Source of the DNA: Desmodus rotundus
Taxonomy: Eukaryota > Chordata > Mammalia > Chiroptera > Phyllostomidae
NCBI RefSeq assembly: GCF_022682495.2
Contig: NC_071399.1
Span: forward strand, 56,226,873 to 56,290,872
Length of the DNA: 64,000 nt
Direction: 5' to 3'
The notes under the pieces were generated by a model that did no database searches, was not told where the DNA came from, and was given only the letters and a program-made list of their open reading frames with translations. The translations under genes and the position numbers were made by a program. Below are positions 61,639-64,000 of this stretch, piece by piece. Numbering within the stretch: position 1 is the first letter of the stretch; every line of letters starts with the position of its first letter.

Positions 61639-61738
61639 ATTTTCACTCATCTTTCTTCTATCTAGCCCAGTTTTCCATGTGATATGTTTTGCATGCAGAG
61701 TAAACAAATAGGAAGATCAAATTCATCCTTCTCTGACA
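61639..61738 (-). repeat. Right arm: inverted 100-bp copy inserted in the RTE 3' end
   Basis: The reverse complement of 60892-60991. It sits between 'cagaaaatgatgaag' and 'aagatggattgacc', which would otherwise be nearly continuous in the RTE protein (RQ.M..RW.D), so it is an added segment, not part of the original order. Confidence 0.88.
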
Positions 61739-61870
61739 GCTTTGACTACATATAAGATGGATTGACCCCATAAAAGGAACCACATTCAGAAGTAAAGGTT
61801 TTTCATGACCAAAGTTACAGTGGTGTAAAAGGAGACACAGTGAACAAATGGCAGATGAGAAAAAAAACAA

Positions 61871-63314
61871 ACAAACAAAAAAACAGGTCTCCTTAAAAAT
61901 CTTTTTATTTATTTTTACAATTTTAATTTTTTAAATCATGGGTCATATCATATTCTCTGAGTAATTGTGAATATGTTTATTCTTCCTCAATGTTACTACA
62001 TTGTGTTTAATACATCTGTTAATGAACTTAGCATAATGTTGAAACACTACAAAATTGGCACTGACAAAAAGCCCTCATTTAATAAATCTTGACCCACTGC
62101 TGAGAGTCATGAGTGTTCTCATTCCATTGAATTGGAATGACTGTATTTCACTATTAAGGCCAGTGACTTGCACTTTTGTTTTATTGCTTTTAATCTAGGC
62201 AAAACGATTTGTATGCCCATATTTATGTTCATTGTTCTATTTTAATTATTTTTCCTCCTTAATTAGTAAGCTACGAAAGAACTCTTTCAATTTAGATTGG
62301 TCTTATTGCATATTACTTACCAAAAGACATAAAGTATCACTGAGAGATTTGACTATAAACACATGAGCTTTGACTGAATCATGTTACTTCCACACTACAC
62401 AAATAAATACTTTCTTACTACCTGGAATAGTAGATTGCCACTTTTGTGTCTTTTGCCCAAAATAGATAGTAAAATTTTTTTGTTTTATTGTATTTACTTT
62501 TTTTTTTCTTTTTGGTATTGGTGGTGGGTGCATTGTGTGTGTGTTTCCCTTTATAAAACTTATTAGAGAGACATGGCATAGGTGTTGATTAAATTTATAA
62601 TGTAATTGTCAAGATTATGATGTTAATTTGCAGTGGCTAAAATAGTCATTTGGGTACCTTGTGTTCATTCTAAACTATTCTATAGTAGTTTTTCAGATGG
62701 GCTTAGATGTTCAGAAAATATAACACCATTTGCTCAAAGCAGCCAAATTTGTGGGAATAAAACAACACTGTCAAAGCTTAGGTCTCAAAATAATAGAGAG
62801 AAACATCCATGTAAATTTTTAAAACTATAACTAATTAACATTGTATTAAACATTCATTAATATTGAAATAAATTATTAATTTTATTAAGGTAAAAGTGAT
62901 ACATAGTATATATGTTTCAGGTATACAATATAATAATTTGATCTTTGCATTTACACTTGGAGTTCACCATGGGATCAAGCCATATCTAGACTTTAGCTGA
63001 AACCACATTTTGTTTAACTTCCCCTATCTATCCTGTATCTTTCATTTCTTTACAGGACTATCCTGTGGGCACACCCTAAATAAATCTCTTTTAAATAAAT
63101 GTGATTCAAAGGATCTACTTCCTGGAAACCAAAAGTTGCACCCATTGCCTTATCTCCCAGTGCTTATTGTAAGTTAACAGTTATTAGGAATGAATTAGTT
63201 AATCTTTGTACTCTTTTTTGGAATATTTGAGCTCTTTTTCAGAACATTTCTAAAATATTTCTGTCATAGGTATTTTTGTATATAATTACTATTTTAAAAC
63301 TACAAATGTGAAGA
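61871..63314. other. Mostly unassigned; a short antisense L1 3' UTR at 62875-62950
   Basis: 'tttattaaggtaaaagtgat' and 'tttcaggtatacaatataat' (62882-62935) are antisense L1M 3' UTR words. A (GT)n-like run lies near 62535. The rest is unassigned. Confidence 0.45.
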
Positions 63315-63316
63315 TA

Positions 63317-63517
63317 TACAAAGTCTGTCCGGAAAAAGTCCAGCCATTGTTAATATAACAAAAATGGTTTGCTCACATCAATGTATCCTGGCAGGTAAGG
63401 GAAGTGGACTGGAATGCACATGCATGAACAATGCCAACTTCACTGTACTAGTCAGGGGAGGCAGTAGATGCCACTGACTGTGCATGTGTACTGTGTGGTT
63501 GTCACCATGGGGTGCTT
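63317..63517 (+). mobile_element. Mariner 5' end, cut by an LTR insertion
   Basis: Starts after TA with 'acaaagtctgtccggaaaaa' and continues 'gtccagccattgttaatata', then 'aagtggactggaatgcacat' near 63400. The mariner at 5945-6600 shares these words in reverse. The rest of the element is missing at 63518, where a retroviral LTR starts; it may continue beyond the window. Confidence 0.8.
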
Positions 63518-64000
63518 TGTCCAGCAGAACCCCCCACCCATCTTGGATGAGAATACTTCTACCAAGACATGATCTGCTTGGGGAGGAAAGGTGGCCAGTC
63601 TCTCAAAGGAGAAGGGCCATGAGCCTGTTCCTCAATGGGTTTTTATTGGGTTTAATTGGCATAGGAATATAGGACCTATATGTAAAGCTCATCAATCATT
63701 GTGAAACAATGATCAAACAATAGATAACATTCAAGAAATATGAGGGCTTATTTTGAGTCAGGGTCAGATAGATAGAGTGATGCCAAAGGGCCATAAAACT
63801 TTGGGAAACTCATTTTATGCTAGGACCCTTATTTAAATTGAGTGTATTCTTAGCAAAGCAGGTTTCACAGGATTTTATGCATTCTTTCTTAGGCCTGATC
63901 ATGCCAGGGAACCGCCCTTTCCAGCACAGGGCATCCACCTAAAGCATTGTTTTAGGCTAAGTCAGGTGAGGGATGCAGGCAGCCAAGAGATTAGGAGACT
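63518..64000 (-). repeat. Minus-strand LTR of the 29.4-kb family, truncated by the window
   Basis: Read on the minus strand it aligns with 29706-30190: shared stretches include the reverse of 'ccaagacatgatctgcttgg' (63569) and 'aaggtggcc'. A polyadenylation hexamer lies at the matching place (complement of 63642-63647), and a 'gggcttatt'-type block near 63745. Several indels separate the two, so they are different subfamily members or independent old insertions. Its U3 start lies past the window end. Confidence 0.85.

Larger units (their letters stand above)
58960..61870 (+). pseudogene. RTE/BovB-like LINE polyprotein, decayed
   Basis: RTE LINEs encode one protein with an endonuclease that nicks the target and a reverse transcriptase that copies the RNA. 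Readable parts in order: 'tggactgggctg' (KWTGL) near 59042; PINITIIQVYA at 59213-59245 (endonuclease); GD.NTKVG near 59345; IANTHFKQ...LCTWTS near 59468-59512; a Lys-rich linker turned into a microsatellite (59841-59912); SPGVDEI..ELF then IWKT..WPTDWK....PI..KGD..EC.NYR in the open piece 60271-60579; G-F-R-K near 60643; F-I-D-Y-S-K-A-F-D-C-V at 60734; YADD at 61020-61031; LWCWRR-like 'tggtattggaggagagctcc' near 61431. Stops and frameshifts are frequent. The spacing matches a nearly full-length copy. The RTE clade is sure from motif order; BovB itself is my best guess. Confidence 0.85.

Noticed and set aside
29395..64000. The LTRs at 29.4 kb and 63.5 kb as the two ends of one large provirus
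   Set aside because: They are in opposite orientation, 33 kb apart, differ by several indels, and the first already has its own 6-bp target duplication.

Overview
The window is nuclear DNA from a mammal, most likely a bat. I found no intact host gene, exon series, RNA gene, CRISPR array or bacterial-type feature. The bat call rests on three things: tRNA-derived SINEs of the Ves type (15.2 kb plus, 31.0 kb minus); L1 and half-L1 (HAL1) copies whose 3' ends share a G-rich tract followed by a short 'acaactgtaat...aataaaat' tail; and small mariner and hAT elements in a placental-mammal background of old L1M, MaLR and ERVL relics. The DNA is AT-rich with many microsatellites. It reads as a gene desert or the inside of a very large intron.

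Layout. 0-4.9 kb: old L1M pieces, one 5'-inverted L1 and a 5'-truncated HAL1. 5.8-6.6 kb: an AT/GT microsatellite beside a decayed, internally deleted mariner on the minus strand. 9.3-10.4 kb: a short L1 with target-site duplication beside an unidentified GC-rich patch. 15-17.6 kb: a Ves SINE, old L1 pieces and a TA-flanked MITE. 19.2-24.1 kb: two HAL1 elements, one apparently with 5' UTR, ORF1 and 3' UTR but no ORF2. 25-26.4 kb: an ERV1-type LTR and two L1 3' ends, one split by an hAT-like MITE. 29.3-31.7 kb: a 5'-inverted L1 that hosts a retroviral LTR element in one half and a Ves SINE in the other. 33.2-33.9 kb: a younger 5'-inverted L1 with a perfect 15-bp target-site duplication. 37-49 kb: LTR fragments, an L1M 5' UTR and a mariner MITE. 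56.8-58.6 kb: an ERVL relic (MLT2-like LTR plus gag). 59-61.9 kb: a decayed RTE/BovB-like LINE in which endonuclease and reverse transcriptase motifs can still be read. 63.3-64 kb: the end of a second mariner of the 6-kb family, abutting a minus-strand copy of the 29.4-kb LTR family that runs off the window.

The most informative observations are structural. First, the retroviral insertion at 29.4 kb keeps one LTR, a lysine-tRNA-type primer binding site, about 55 bp of leader and only the last 46 bp of the other LTR, all between perfect 6-bp repeats. Second, a 100-bp inverted copy of the RTE element's own sequence (99/100 identical by eye) sits inside its 3' end. Third, two or three L1-type insertions have the geometry of twin priming. 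Fourth, three HAL1 copies lie within 22 kb of each other or less. Nothing here looks like an undescribed functional system. Repeat family names come from recognition by eye, without a database search, and boundaries are approximate unless a target duplication fixes them.
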